Shown: positions 36,776 through 49,866, numbered from the stretch's first letter. The stretch is DNA of 64,000 bases from Garcia nutans (GCA_947685225.1 CANTUV010000008.1:30124001-30188000), one strand, 5' to 3'. Program-made: numbers and translations. Notes: generated by a model from the letters alone, not told the origin.

Positions 36776-38109
36776 CTGCCTCCAACCAAAATCATGTATT
36801 CTATGCTTCTAACTCCACTAAACCCAAACAACAAGAAGATCTATGAAAATAATTGCTCAAACTCAAGTTTAACATCACTTACCACTTCAAAACCCTAAAA
36901 CCAACATCACTTTTACTTTTCCAAAACCAACATCAATTTAACCTTTTTATTTTCAATTCAAAACCAACACCACAATCAATTAAATCAAACACACTACCAT
37001 CAACATAACCCTACTTTCAAATATCAACAATCAAACTCACACATAACTTCAAATAAAACAAGAGAAACCAAGAGAGAACTTACCAAAATAATGAGACTTC
37101 TTGGATTTCCACTTAATCACTTGAAAACTCCTTCAATTTTTGAGCTTTAAACACAAACTCACTCTTGCTCTCTCTTGCTTAGGATGGCCGGCCAACAAAG
37201 GAAAAGGAAAGAAGAAGAAAATGAAGCAAAGTCAAACTTCTCATCTCTTTAAATCTCCACCAAGCATTCCAAAATAAGAAATTACCTAAATACCCTCTTC
37301 TATTTGTTTTAACTTCCTTTCACTTACATGCCCTTTTTAGTAATTTCATAATTAACAAAATAAATATCTTCTTCCTTTGACCATCCATTTGACTTGTGTA
37401 TATGTTATATATATTTCCATATATACAACATATACACTCTCTTTTGAATTCTTTTCTCTTTCCAATTACACATATACATTATAATTCAAATAAAACAACA
37501 ATTATATCAAAACTTCTAGGGCACACTTTGGGATATTACAACATGTGGGGAAGGTGAGAAATGGCCCAGCACCCCCACAACGCCCGGTTCATTGGAACCG
37601 ACCTCCTTTACAGGTCTTAATATTATAAAATTCTTAAATATAACAACATTATCCATATTACACACAATAATTAAAAGAAAGCATCATTATATTAAAATCA
37701 AAGCAATGTCCAAACAAAGCAAATAAATGGACACCCATCCGAAGATGGAAACATGTCCTTACATCACATACCTAGATAGGACACCCACCGAAAGGTAGAA
37801 ACATGCCCTTTACATAAGTTCTAAGATAGAAAAACAAATTAAATTACATGATATTTAACTAATGAGGTACCCACCAAGTGGAAACATACCTCTTACAACA
37901 TTTAGAAACCTAAATAAATTGATAACCATTCATAATAAATAAATCATTCATCAAAGGTACCAAATATCAATAAAAAGTAAACATCCTTCCATGATAAATA
38001 AAATAAACCAAGCATTAAATTTAAACAAATTAAAGCATAAGAAATAAAACCAAGCAAGATCAAATATGGAATTGAATAAGGTAAATAAAAATCCAAATTA
38101 TAGCTACTA

Positions 38110-38460
38110 TTTCCATTTAGGGTTCTTTATCTCATGTGTTAAGGTTTTAGAATTCATAAAATTAGGCTACTGTGACTTTTTATGGAATTAAAATAGATTG
38201 AGGTTTTATGTTTTAAAAGGTTGGTAAGACTCTTTGATTAACTAAATTAATATTCGAATGCTGAAATCATGAAACTAGGGTTTGAACATTTTGAAATACT
38301 TTTAATTTGTGGTTTTAAATGGTGATTTCAAGCTACTGTGTAAAATTAAAGTATTTATGTTTTTATAGTTTTTAAAATTTTAAAGGATTAGGGTTTAGAA
38401 AAAATTAAGGTTTAAGGTTTTAAAGGAGTTAGAGTTTACTATTTTAGGTTTAGAAGTTGA
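38110..38460 (-). promoter_or_regulatory. Telobox-like motifs in Tat copy 1 LTR
   Basis: Several TAGGGTTT/TTAGGGTT motifs (minus strand AAACCCTA) occur in a few hundred bases. The same cluster is denser in copy 2 (51720-52375, 63130-63800). Confidence 0.5.
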
Positions 38461-39476
38461 ATTTGGGTTTAGTGTTTTAGAATTTAGGATTGGGTGATGC
38501 ATATTTTTAGGATTTGGAAAAAGCAATTGAAGATTTTATGGAATTTTATGAAAATAAACCAACGATTTGAAGTTTATAAAGCAAAAAAGATATTTTTAAA
38601 GCTTTTGGGAAAGTAACAACACAATTTTGAGTTTTGAAAATTTGGAAAATAAATTTTGGTTTTGGAGTTTTGAAGAAATAAATCTAATAGCTTTAAGCTT
38701 TTAGAAAATAAAGCCACAATTTAAGAATTTTAATCCTTAGAAAAAAAGTGAATTAAGGTCCTAAAATCTTTGAATTAAAAGAAATCAAAGGGTGATTATG
38801 CTACTGTGTAAAATATAAAGAAATTAGAATTTCATACCTTATTTTGTAAGTTGCACCAAAATTGCTTCTTGGATGAACAAGCTCCAAAGACCAGCCTTTT
38901 TGCCTTTGTAATTCCTTAAATCGTGTTTCTGCAACTTTAAAAATAAATTGAATTCAAGCTTTTCCTTCACGGATTTGGATTTCCCTCCTACTATCCAATT
39001 TTTGTCCCTTTCGGCCTCCTCTCAATTTAATTGCCTTTGGTCCTTATTTATAGAGATTTCATATGGTTTATTCCTAATTAATCACGGCAAATAATATTGA
39101 TAAGAAAAGGAAACCAAAACCTAATTGAATTAGGTTTTGAAAAATTTACGTCGGAAAAATTGCGCTGCCGAAAAAAATTGCCGCAGGAAACTGCGGCAGA
39201 GGGCGAGGAGCGGGCTTCGCCCGCAGGATTTTCCTACGGGCGAAATGCCCACGGGCCTGCGCGACAAATTTTTCATCGCCGATTTTTCCGACGTCGATTT
39301 TTATTTTTATTTTTTTGACTTTTATTTGTTTTTTTTATTAATAAAAATTAGATACTAAAGCAAAAATTATTTAATTAAGATAACAAAAATTATTTTGGAC
39401 CAATTAGACAACACAAATCATTTTGGATTAAATAAAACATATTGGACCGGACTGGGTCAAAAATTAAGGGTCTACA

Positions 39477-39982
39477 ATTTGGCTTCGTTAGACGACTATA
39501 TTCAAGACATTGGATATCCGCCCAGACATTTTATAATCCTTTTAGATAAGGTTGTCATGTCTCTCTATCTGAACGAAACCTCTTGGGAGCACCTTTCTTT
39601 TGTGTTTGCACAAGCCTACTTTCCTAGTTTCCTCAATGAGGAGAGTGGATTCATCTTACTATGGATGGCAATGACTGATGAATTGTACCGTCCTCATGCA
39701 GATATACAACATAATCATAAGAAATGGCATGTCTCCTCTCTTTTTGATCTCCTCAATGCCACTTGACCTCCCACAGGTGGTGCCTGATGTGGGGCATCAA
39801 CAGCTGAAAAAGGTTCCTGCTTTGGTTTTTCCCTTTCCCTGTACCACAGGCTAAGTTTCCACAACACTTGGCTGTTCAACTAGATATGGAAAGGTTAGTT
39901 CATTAGGAACAGTAGGAGGTGTTTCCTCTGGTTCTGGTAATTCCTCAAAGAGAACGTATCGAGGTTATAACACCCCACTTAC
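39477..39982 (+). pseudogene. Unrecognised coding-like flank between Tat copy 1 and the Tekay element
   Basis: After the Tat LTR end, a plus-strand frame stays open to 39766 (RHFIILLDKVVMSLYLNETS, then EHLSFVFAQAYFPSF and DELYRPHADIQHNHKKW), with no proven start because the upstream part lies in the LTR. After a stop, two overlapping frames give PQAKFPQHLAVQLDMERLVH and, shifted, SGSGNSSKRTYRGYNTPL up to the Tekay insertion. The second continues across the insertion as TFPPKRILLTWSQQS before a stop. I do not recognise it; it may be the antisense extra ORF of another Tat element. Confidence 0.35.
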
Positions 39983-40835
39983 TGTAATATCCCAAACTAT
40001 ACCCTAAAATTTTGAAAATGCTTATTGTTGAAATTGGATTTAATGATATAAAGTATATATTTATGATTAAGTGGTAAGAGTGGAAAAGAGAAGTGTGTAA
40101 TAATGCTTAAAAGGAGTCTGTATATGTTGTATATATAGAGATATATACAACATATACAAGTCAACTAATGAGATGGTCAAATGAGATTTGTTGATTATTT
40201 TATAATGGAAATTAAATAAGTGGATGATGATATTTATTATTATTATAATATTTAATTGCTTGGTGGATATTAAAAGAGAATTGAAGTGGTTAAGAGAGGT
40301 GGCTTGGGTTGACTTTCTTATCATCTTCTTCTTTCTTCTTGTGCTAAGCCGACCACCACCATTAACAAGAGGGAAAGAGAGATTTTGTTCTTCCTAACTC
40401 AATATTGAAGGTGTTTCAAGAGATCAAGTTGGAGTTTGAAGTATTTTCCTCACATTTGATAAGTTTCCAACTTGTTTCTTTGGTTTTCTTTTGAGTTTGT
40501 GAATTGAGGTTGGTGAATGGTTGTTGTTGAGGTGTGTGTGGTAAATTTTGATGTGTTTGAGAGTGTGTTGTCTAATTGACTTTGATTTTGGGGTTGGTTT
40601 GAAGGAAGGTTAAGTTTGGTAATGGAAAGCAAGTGTTGTGGATTGTCTATGGGTTGAGTTGTGATTATGTTTGTGATTTGTGTTTGATGTATGTATTGAG
40701 TTGTTTTGGTGTTTATGCAATTTTATTATGGTTTATTGATGGTTTTGGGTAAGATTGTTTGGAGTGAAAAAGGGTTAAGTAAGATGTTTGTTGGATGTGG
40801 TGTTGTTGGTGTCAGAATCAGGGTTTTTGGATTGA

Positions 40836-41130
40836 CATGCCCATGAACACGGCCAAGTCTTTAGGCGTGTTGATGGTTCTATTTTCTGGATGGGTGACAT
40901 GACCAATGATAAGTCCATGTCACTGAGCATGTCATAGCTTCTGTGTTGGAATAGTATTGACACGTCCAGTGACATGCCCATGTCACTGAACGTGTCATAG
41001 CTACTGTATTGTTGGAGGATTGACAAGTGCAGTGACACGCCCATGTTACTGAGCGTGTCAAAGCTTCTATGATGTGGGTTTAGGGCATGATCGGGGACAC
41101 ACCCGTGTTGTTGAGCGTGTCATGTTTAGA
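40836..41130. repeat. Palindrome array in Tekay 5' LTR
   Basis: For example TGACACGC (41033-41040) pairs perfectly with GCGTGTCA (41053-41060). Four to five such units, each followed by AGCTTCTGT or AGCTACTGT. Confidence 0.82.
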
Positions 41131-41617
41131 GTTTTCCCTAATTAGATCTTATCTTTATTTCCTTATGAGTATTACTACGTGAGTGTGCATAATTATAATT
41201 GGATTAGGTTTTGAAGAGATTTGAGTTGCCCTAATTCAAGTGTTGAAGGATTCTTTGAAGAGGAGTTTGGAATTGGTGTGAGTTGCTCATAGAGGTAAGT
41301 ACAAACCCTACATTATTGCATACATTTACATGATTTTGGGACTTAACACATTTGGTTGGAAAATGTGTTAGGTTACTTATTATATTGTTGATATATGAGA
41401 ATGGTGCAATGATTTGTATTATGTGCATCATGTGAATTATAAGTTGAGGATTCAAAATATATGAACAATGTAAGTTGTGATGTGCACTCAAATGATGTAA
41501 TGTGAAGCCATTGATGTTGGCTATAATGATGTAAATGAAATATTTAGGCAATGTGCCTAGATGATTGTGAGAAAATGAGAATAGAATTGATAATGAAACA
41601 ATGAAAGAATTATGTGC

Positions 41618-41883
41618 CTAGTATGTTATTCAATTTTCAGAGTTTTGTTCTTGGTGGCATGCCTAAAAGTAACACTCCCTTAAAGCTGGGTTGGGCTTGG
41701 TCCTTGAAGCCAAGTTGGGTTGATGCTATGCTCCCCTTGAACCTTGGTTGGGCCTAGTCCTTGAAGCCTAGTTGGGATGTTACATATGAGATGTTTCTCA
41801 TTGTGATAATGAATCGCCTACGGGCTTGATAAATGTGATTATTGAACCAAAACAGTAACTCTGGAAGTTGAATGACATATTAG
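41618..41883 (+). repeat. Inverted-arm cassette of Tekay 5' LTR (type-B cargo)
   Basis: Left arm CTAGTATGTTATTC... TTTTCAGAGTT, right arm AACTCTGGAAG... GACATATTAG. Cargo of CCTTGAAGCCAAGTTGGG and related units. Confidence 0.85.
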
Positions 41884-42462
41884 TTTCTTTTGGGCCCATG
41901 TTTGTCTTTGCTTTAATGTGAAATTTGAATGATGAAACAAATGAATAATATGATGAGATTTAATGTTAAAAAAGTAGCATTCTTGAATATTGTTTCTAAT
42001 GCTTGAAAGTGTGACATGGCATTATATTTAAAGAATATTGTCATCATGGTTTGTTCCACTAAGTCGTGGGCTTAGCGTGATTGTGGTTCATCGCGTAGGT
42101 GACAGGGTAGAACTAGAGAATTCAGCTAGACCGAGTCGAGTCTAGGGCTGTGATCCCTTGTGAAGTGTTGATTATTGGACTTCAAGATCAGGGTCGAACT
42201 GCCAAGCATGTATAAACTCTATATTTTTGTAAATATTGATTTTGATGTATACATATGTATATTCCGCTGCTTAATAAGTAAATGTTTTATCTATTATGTT
42301 CTATAAAATAACTTAAATATTTTAAGTTTTCTCATATTGTTAAATAGAAAGATTGGTTTGTTTCGAATAAACTGTGACATCCTTGTATCCGGTATACGGG
42401 TATTACATATTTAGAGTATATATGATGTACGTATATGGGGTATAGGGGTGTTACAATTATTT

Positions 42463-42474
42463 TGGTATCAGAGC
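42463..42474 (+). other. Primer-binding site, initiator Met tRNA
   Basis: TGGTATCAGAGC lies seven bases after the 5' LTR end. Confidence 0.95.
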
Positions 42475-42627
42475 CTAGGTTTGAGGTTCTCAACCTAGGT
42501 GAATTATAAGAAAATGAAAATTTTGCATTTTAAAATATGGTTTTTGAATAAGATACATGCTTTGACACTGGTAGTTTCTGATCTTTGATGAGGCAATATT
42601 CTGCTGTGTTTGCAGATATAGGTAGTG

Positions 42628-43695
42628 ATGGCGTCTCAGTCACGTCAATTCATAGAAGGTAATGCTGAGAGTGTAGCTCCTGATGAGGGTAGAGATGGAG
42701 CTAGGGTTGAGAGAGCTGGAGAGGCACCTGCTCCTGTGCCAGAGAGACCAGCTGCTGATGAGATTCTGCCGGTTTGGTTATGACATATGGTAGAATTGTT
42801 GAGGCAGGCTCCAGTGCAGCAGCTGCCACCTCAACCACAGCCACAAGTACCGGTGAGGCAGTATGATAAATTGAGGGAGTATAGGGCTGAGGATTTCATT
42901 GGTACCATAGATCTTGCAGTAGTTGAACAGTGGTTGGATAGAGTTTAGAGGGTATTCATTCAGTTACAGGCTACTTCTGAGGAGAAATTTGATTATGCTC
43001 GATCACTTCTGCAGAGAGATGCGTATGATTGGTGGAAGACAGTTCCTCATGCGATGGATGATCCATCGACCTTGTCTTATGGTGATTTTCTGCGGGAGTT
43101 TGAGCAGAAGTATACTCTGAGGGAGTATAAAGATGCCAAGAAGATGGAGTTTCTAAATTTGAGACACGATAATCGGACAGTGACAAAGTATGAGATAGAG
43201 TTCATCCGGTTGAGTCACTATGCCGGTGGGATTATTTCAGATGACATTGACCGATGCAGGAGATTTGAGGAGGGGAGACCCTCTATTATGTGAATTATTG
43301 CTGGTTCCAGGTATCAAGATTTTTCTCAGTTGGTTGTAGCAGCCAGAAGTGTTGAGAGAGCACAGGGTATTACAACAGCTGCTACTGAGGAAGAGACTAG
43401 AGTTAGGAGGCCCCAGTATGAGGTAGGGTCTTCATCTATGAAGAGGGGCAGAGGAAGTTATGTTTTAAGAGTTAGTAGGTCAGTTCAGTATCAGAGGCAG
43501 AGACCAAGACCTACAGTTTCTGTAGCTAGTGCATCGACCCCAGTGGCTCAGAGATCTATTCTACCTACATGTGTTTATTGTGGTAGGGCACATGGGGCTG
43601 CTTGCTGGAAGATGGGTGGACCAGGAGTGTGTTTTACACGTGGGTCACCAGATCATTTTATTAAAGATTGCCCTGAGCTACTGGAGGATAGATAG
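42628..43695 (+). pseudogene. gag: Tekay gag with three in-frame stops
   Basis: Start Met at 42628 (MASQSRQF), chosen as the first Met after the leader in the frame of the capsid core. The core holds EDFIGTIDLAVVEQWLD, YARSLLQRDAYDWWKTV and FLREFEQKYTLREYKDAKK. Two Cys/His knuckles follow (CVYCGRAHGAAC at about 43570, then a CFTRGSPDHFIKDC version in which the second Cys position is Arg). In-frame stops are at 42781, 42946 and 43291; otherwise the frame is open to 43695. A Gly/Arg-rich tail follows in another frame, where the deletion into pol begins. Confidence 0.93.
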
Positions 43696-46570
43696 ACTGA
43701 TACTGCAGCCTGTCGACCCAATGTCAGTAGAGGAGGTCGAGGGGGCAGAGGTTTTAGTAGAGGTGGTCGACCCGGGATTAGTTAGAGAGTTGAAGGTGCA
43801 GTTGCAGGAGTTGTTAAATAAAGGGTTTGTTTGCCCTAGTGTGTCTCTGTGGGGAGAACCTATTTTGTTTGTAAGGAAGAAGGATGGTACTTTAAGACTA
43901 TGTATTGATTATAGGCAATTGAATAAGGTGACTATCAAGAATAAGTATCCTTTGCCTAGGATAGATGATCTCTTTGATAAGTTGAAAGGAGCAGCAGTTT
44001 TCTCTAAAATTGATTTGAGATCAGGGTACCATCAGTTGAGAGTCAGAGCTGAAGATATATCTAAGATAACTTTCTGTACAAGGTATGGGCATTATGAGTT
44101 TTTGGTGATGCCTTTTGGATTGACGAATGCACCAACAGCTTTTATGGATTTGATGAATAGGGTATTTAGACCCTATCTAGATCAGTTTGTGGTGGTCTTT
44201 ATTGATGATATCTTGGTGTATTCGCATAATGAGGAGGATCATGACAAGCATCTGCGGATTGTATTGCAGACTTTAAGAGAGAAGCAGTTGTATGCTAAGC
44301 TGCCTAAGTGTGAGTTTTGGCTTAATCAAGTGACTTTTCTGGGTCATGTGGTGTAAGCAGATGGTATTAGAGTTGATCCGAGTAAAGTTGAGGCTATCTT
44401 GAATTGGAGTCCACCGAAGACTGTGACTGAAGTTAGAAGTTTTTTGGGCTTGGCAGGCTATTATCGATGGTTTGTGAAAGGTTTTTCTTTGATAGCTACT
44501 CCACTCACCAGATTACTTCGGAAGGGAGTTAGATTCATGTGGACAGATCAGTGTCAAGCAAGCTTTGAGCAGTTGAAGGAGATGTTGACTCAAGCTCCTG
44601 TTCTTATTTTGCCTATAGAAGATAAACCATATGTGATTTATACTGATGCTTCACATAATGGTTTACGTTGTGTTTTGATGCAGGAGGGTAGAATCATAGC
44701 TTATGCTTCTCGGTAGTTGAAGCCGCATGAACTTAATTATCTGACATATGATTTGGATTTGGCAGCCATAGTTTTTGCTTTGAAGATTTGGCGACATAAC
44801 CTTTATGGGGAGAAGTGTTTTATCTATACAGATCACAAGAGTTTGAAATATTTGGGTGTTCAGAGAGAGCTAAATCTTCGGCAGAGGCAGTGGTTGGAGT
44901 TGATTAAAGACTACGACTGTTTGATTGATTATCATCCTGGCAAGGCAAATGTAGTTGCTGATGCCTTGAGTCGAAAGTCTTTAGCATGTTTGACTGCTTA
45001 TTCGCTCTCGTTGCTTGTTGAGTTGAGAGCGTTGCATGCTAGTTTTGAATCATGTGATGATGGTTCTTTGTTAGCTCAGTTACATTTGAGATCGGTATTG
45101 TTGGATCAGATTAGAGAGGCTCAGTTGACAGATGAGAAAACTCAAAAAGTTGTTTTGGATTTCCTAAATGGGGAGAGCCGAGAGTTTCTTGTGAGAGATG
45201 ATGGCAGTCTTTGGTATAAAGATAGATTGTGTGTTCATGATGATGCAAGACTGAAAAAGGAGGAAGCACATCAGCCGACTTTTGCTATGCACCCTGGGAA
45301 TACTAAGATGTACCATGATTTGAAGCAACAATATTGGTGGTCAGGTATGAAGAGGGATATAGCGAAGTTTGTATCCAAATGTCTCACTTGTCAGAGAGTG
45401 AAAGCTGAGCACCAAGTTCCTTCGGGGTTGCTCCAACCTTTAACAGTGCCATAATGGAAATGGAAGCGTGTAATGATGGATTTTGTGACTGGTTTGCCAT
45501 TATCTCAAAAGAAACATGATGCCGTTTGGGTGATTGTTGATCGATTGACAAAGACAACTCATTTTCTTCCAGTCCGGATGGACTATTCTCTTGAGAAGTT
45601 AGTTGAGCTATATATCAGTGAGATAGTGAAGTTGCATGGAGTCCCAATTTCTTTAGTGTCTAATCGAGATCCCCGATTCACTTCAAGATTTTGGAAGAGT
45701 TTGCATAATGCTTTGGGTTCTTGGTTGAATTTTAGCACTGCTTTTCATCCGCAGACAGATGGGCAGTCAAAGAGAGTGATACAGATTTTAGAGGACATGT
45801 TGAGAAGCTATGTCATTGATTTCTCTGGGAGTTGGGACAGATTCTTGCCATTGATGGAATTTGCTTATAACAACAGTCATCAGTCCAGTATTAAAATGGC
45901 ACCCTACGAGGCATTGTATGGTAGAAGATGCAGGACACCTCTATGTTGGGATGAAGTTAGTGAAGGTAAGTTGGTTGGTCCTGATTTGATAAAAGAAACA
46001 AAAGAGAAATTAAAGATAATTTGAGATCGGTTGAGAGCAGCTTCAGATCGACAGAAATCCTATTCAGATTTGAAGAGGATAGACATAGAGTTTAATGTTG
46101 GAGATAAAGTTTTTCTAAAAGTGTTTTCTTGGAAGAGAATTTTGAGATTTAGTCGCAAAGGAAAGCTGAGTCCACGTTTCATTGGACCATATGAGATACT
46201 GGAGAGAGTTGGACCAGTTGCTTATCGACTTGCTTTGCCGCTTGAATTGGATAGAATTCACAATGTCTTCCATGCCTCTATGTTGAGGAGGTACAGATCA
46301 GACCCATCTCACATTCTGTCGGTTGAATCTATTGAGATTAGTCTGGATCTGACTTTTGAGGAAGAACTAGTGGCTATTTTGGCACATGAATTGAAGGAAT
46401 TGAGAAATAAGAAAGTACCACTTGTAAAGGTTCTTTGGAGGAATCATGCTAAGGAAGAGACAACTTGGGAGAGTGAGCAAGTGATGCGAGACCAGTATCC
46501 CCAATTGTTTCAGACTTCAAAACAGGTAATTTCGAGGATGAAATTTATTTATAGAGGGGAAGAATTGTAA
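43696..46570 (+). pseudogene. pol: Tekay pol: RT, RNase H, integrase, chromodomain; protease missing
   Basis: From about 43785 one single frame runs to 46570 with only four stops (44354, 44714, 45452, 46022) and no frameshift. RT carries LRLCIDYRQLN and FIDDILVY (Asp pair 44204-44209). RNase H has YTDASHN (44639). Integrase has a zinc finger (HPGN... CLTCQ), first catalytic Asp at 45479, but Asn at 45662-45664 and Lys at 45770-45772 where acidic catalytic residues are expected. A chromodomain-like end (about 46350-46510) has VPLVKVLWRNHAKEETTWE. Gag's basic tail is joined directly to RT at about 43700-43790, with no protease between. Confidence 0.93.
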
Positions 46571-47413
46571 TATCCCAAACAATACCCTAAAATTTTGGAA
46601 ATGCTTATTGTTGAAATTGGATTTAATGATATAAAGTATATATTTATGATTAAGTGGTAAGAGTGGAAAAGAGAAGTGTGTAATAATGCTTAAGAGGAGT
46701 GTGTATATGTTGTATATATAGAGATATATACAACATATACAAGTCAACTAATGAGATGGTCAAATGAGGTTTGTTGATTATTTTATAATGGAAATTAAAT
46801 AAGTGGATGATGATATTTATTATTATTATAATATTTAATTGCTTGGTGCATATTAAAAGAGAATTGAAGTGGTTAAGAGAGGTGGCTTGGGTTGACTTTC
46901 TTATCATCTTCTTCTTTCTTCTTGTGCTTAGCCGGTTACCACCATTAACAAGAGGGAAAGAGAGATTTTGTTCTTCCTAACTCAATATTGAAGGTGTTTC
47001 AAGAGATCAAGTTGGAGTTTGAAGTATTTTCCTCACTTTTGATAAGTTTCCAACTTGTTTCTTTGGTTTTCTTTTGAGTTTGTGAATTGAGGTTGGTGAA
47101 TGGTTGTTGTTGAGGTGTATGTGGTAAATTTTGATGTGTTTGAGAGTGTGTTGTCTAATTGACTTTGATTTTGGGGTTGGTTTGAAGGAAGGTTAAGTTT
47201 GGTAATGGAAAGCAAGTGTTGTGGATTGTCTATGGGTTGAGTTGTGATTATGTTTGTGATTTGTGTTTGATGTATGTATTGAGTTGTTTTGGTGTTTATG
47301 CAATTTTATTATGGTTTATTGATGGTTTTGGGTAAGATTGTTTGGAGTGAAAAAGGGTTAAGTAAGATGTTTGTTGGATGTGGTGTTGTTGGTGTCAGAA
47401 TCAGGGTTTTTGG

Positions 47414-47710
47414 CCTGACATGCCCATGAACACGGCCAAGTCTTTGAGCGTGTCGATGGTTCTATTTTCTGGATGGGTGACATGACCAATGATAAGTCCA
47501 TGTCACTGAGCATGTCATAGCTTCTGTGTTAGAATAGTATTGACACGTCCAGTGACATGCCCATGTCACTGAACGTGTCATAGCTACTGTATTGTTGGAG
47601 GATTGACAAGTGTAGTGACACGCCCATGTTACTGAGCGTGTCAAAGCTTCTGTGATGTGGGTTTAAGGCATGATCGGGGACACGCCCGTGTTGTTGAGTG
47701 TGTCATGTTT
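47414..47710. repeat. Palindrome array, first copy in enlarged 3' LTR
   Basis: Nearly identical to 40836-41130. Confidence 0.8.
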
Positions 47711-48213
47711 AGAGTTTTCCCTAATTAGATCTTATCTTTATTTCCTTATGAGTATTACTACGTGAGTGTGCATAATTATAATTGGATTAGGTTTTGAAGA
47801 GATTTGAGTTGCCCTAATTCAAGTGTTGAAGGATTCTTGGAAGAGGAGTTTGGAATTGGTGTGAGTTGCTCGTAGAGGTAAGTACAAACCCTACATTATT
47901 GCATAAATTTACATGATTTTGGGACTTAACACATTTGGTTGGAAAATGTATTAGGTTACTTATTATATTGTTGATATATGAGAATGGTGCAATGATTTGT
48001 ATTATGTGCATCATGTGAATTATAAGTTGAGGATTCAAAATATATGAACAATGTAAGTTGTGATGTGCACTAAAATGATGTAATGTGAAGCCATTGATGT
48101 TGGCTCTAATGATGTAAATGAAATATTGAGGCAATGTGCCTAGATGATTATGAGAAAATGAGAATAGAATTGATAATGAAATAATGAAAGAATTATGTGC
48201 CTAGTATGTGCCT

Positions 48214-49619
48214 AGATGATGATATTTATTATTATTATTATATTTAATTGCTTGGTGGATATTAAAAGAGAATTGAAGTGGTTAAGAGAGGTGGCTTGGG
48301 TTGACTTTCTTATCATCTTCTTCTTTCTTCTTGTGCTTAGCTGGCCACCACCATTAACAAGAGGGAAAGAGAGATTTTGTTCTTCCTAACTCAATATTGA
48401 AGGTGTTTCAAGAGATCAAGTTGGAGTTTAAAGGATTTTCCTCACTTTTGATAAGTTTCCAACTTGTTTCTTTTGTTTTCTTTTGAGTTTGTGAATTGAG
48501 GTTGGTGAATGGTTGTTGTTGAGGTGTGTGTGGTAAATTTTGATGTGTTTGAGAGTGTGTTGTCTAATTGACTTTGATTTTGGGGTTGGTTTGAAGGAAG
48601 GTTAAGTTTGGTAATGGAAAGCAAGTGTTGTGGATTGTCTATGGGTTGAGTTGTGATTATGTTTGTGATTTGTGTTTGATGTATGTATTGAGTTGTTTTG
48701 GTGTTTATGCAAATGGTTTATTGATGGTTTTGGGTAAGATTGTTTGGAGTGAAAAAGGGTTAAGTAAGATGTTTGTTGGATGTGGTGTTGTTGGTGTCGG
48801 AATCAGGGTTTTTGGCCTGACACACCCATGAACAGGACCAAGTCTTTGGGCGTGTTGATGGTTTATTTTCTGTATGGGTGACACGACCAGTTACATGCCC
48901 ATGTCACTGAGCGTGTCACAGCTTTTGTGTTGGAATAGTATTGACACATCTAGTGACACACCCATGTCACTGAGCGTGTCATAGCTACTGTGTTGCTGGA
49001 GGATTGACACGTGCAGTGACACGCCCATGTCACTGAGCGTGTCAAAGCTTCTGTGACGTGGGTTTAGGCCATGATTGGGGACACGCCCATGTTATTGAGC
49101 GTGTCATGTGTTGAGTTTGCCCTAGTTAGATCTTATCCTTATTTCCTTATGAGTATTTCCAAGTGAGTGTGTATAATTATAATTGGATTAGGTTTTGAAG
49201 AGATTTGAGTTGCCCTAATTCAAGTGTTGAAGGATTCTTAGAAGAGGAGTTTGGAATTGGTGTGAGTTGCTCTTAGAGGTAAGTACAAACCCTACATTAT
49301 TGCATATATTTACATGATTTTGGGACTTAACACATTTGGTTGGAAAATGTGTTAGGCTACTTATTATATTGTTGATATATGAGAATGGTGCAATGATTTG
49401 TATTTTGTGCATCATGTGAATTATAAGTTGAGGATTCAAAATATATGAACAATGTAAGTTGTGATGTGCACTCAAATGATGTAATGTGAAGCCATTGATG
49501 TTGGCTATAATGATGTAAATGAAATATTAAGGAATTGTGCCTAGATGATTGTGAGAAAATGAGAATAGAATTGATAATGAAATAATGAAAGAATTGTGTG
49601 CCTAGTATGTTATTCAATT
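48214..49619 (+). repeat. Second copy of ~1.4-kb LTR segment inside the 3' LTR
   Basis: GATGATATTTATTATTATTA at 48217 onward repeats the sequence that begins at about 46806, so the unit is about 1.4 kb. The junction reads CCTAGTATG-TGCCTAGATGAT, with GCCTAG repeated at the breakpoint. Confidence 0.92.
48817..49110. repeat. Palindrome array, second copy in enlarged 3' LTR
   Basis: Same design as 47414-47710, but many units differ; several (for example GACACGCCCATGTCACTGAG then CGTGTCA) pair better than in the first copy. Confidence 0.8.
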
Positions 49620-49866
49620 TTTAGAGTTTTGTTATTGGTAACATGCCTAAAAGTAACACTCCCTTGAAGCTGGGTTGGGCTTGGTCCTTGAAGCCAAGTT
49701 GGATTGATGCTATGCTCCCCTTGAAGCTTGGTTGGGCCTAGTCCTTGAAGCCTAGTTGGGATGTTACACATGAGATGTTTCTCATTGTGATAATGAATCG
49801 CCTATGGGCTTGATAAATATGATTATTGAACCAAACAGTAACTCTGGAAGTTGAATGACATATTAG
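49602..49866 (+). repeat. Inverted-arm cassette of the enlarged 3' LTR (type-B cargo)
   Basis: Arms 49602-49628 and 49840-49866. The left arm of the first duplicated segment is cut short at 48208, so only this cassette is complete. Confidence 0.83.

Larger units (their letters stand above)
19995..37540 (-). mobile_element. Reverse Tekay-type solo LTR in Tat LTR (TSD ACGTG/ACATG), itself interrupted
   Basis: Left end TGTAACACCCC and right end GGGATATTACA are the reverse complement of the plus-strand Tekay LTR ends. The flanks are ACGTG at 19990-19994 and ACATG at 37541-37545, one mismatch. The two LTR pieces are 19995-21179 and 36202-37540, about 2.5 kb in all; the rest is the chromovirus at 21180-36201. 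The older state of the duplication fits its being the host of a later insertion. Confidence 0.9.
19789..39476 (-). repeat. Tat copy 1 5' LTR, interrupted (about 2.14 kb net)
   Basis: Plus-strand left end TGTGAGCGGGG at 19789, right end GGGTCTACA at 39476. Occupied pieces are 19789-19994 and 37546-39476; the rest is the reverse solo LTR and what is nested in it. The pieces line up in order with the uninterrupted copy 2 LTR (50916-53126). A GC-rich stretch (39150-39300) near the transcriptional start side is also present in copy 2. Confidence 0.9.
39983..42455 (+). repeat. 5' LTR of the full-length Tekay element, 2473 bp
   Basis: TGTAATATCCC to GGGGTGTTACA. Landmarks: palindrome array 40836-41130, donor-like GGTAAGTAC at about 41294, arms 41618-41644 and 41857-41883, stem-loop 42056-42104. 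It serves as the reference for naming the solo LTRs. Confidence 0.95.

Noticed and set aside
36649..36898. Small frames near the GC-rich palindromes
   Set aside because: They are within a solo LTR and composed of the palindrome repeats.
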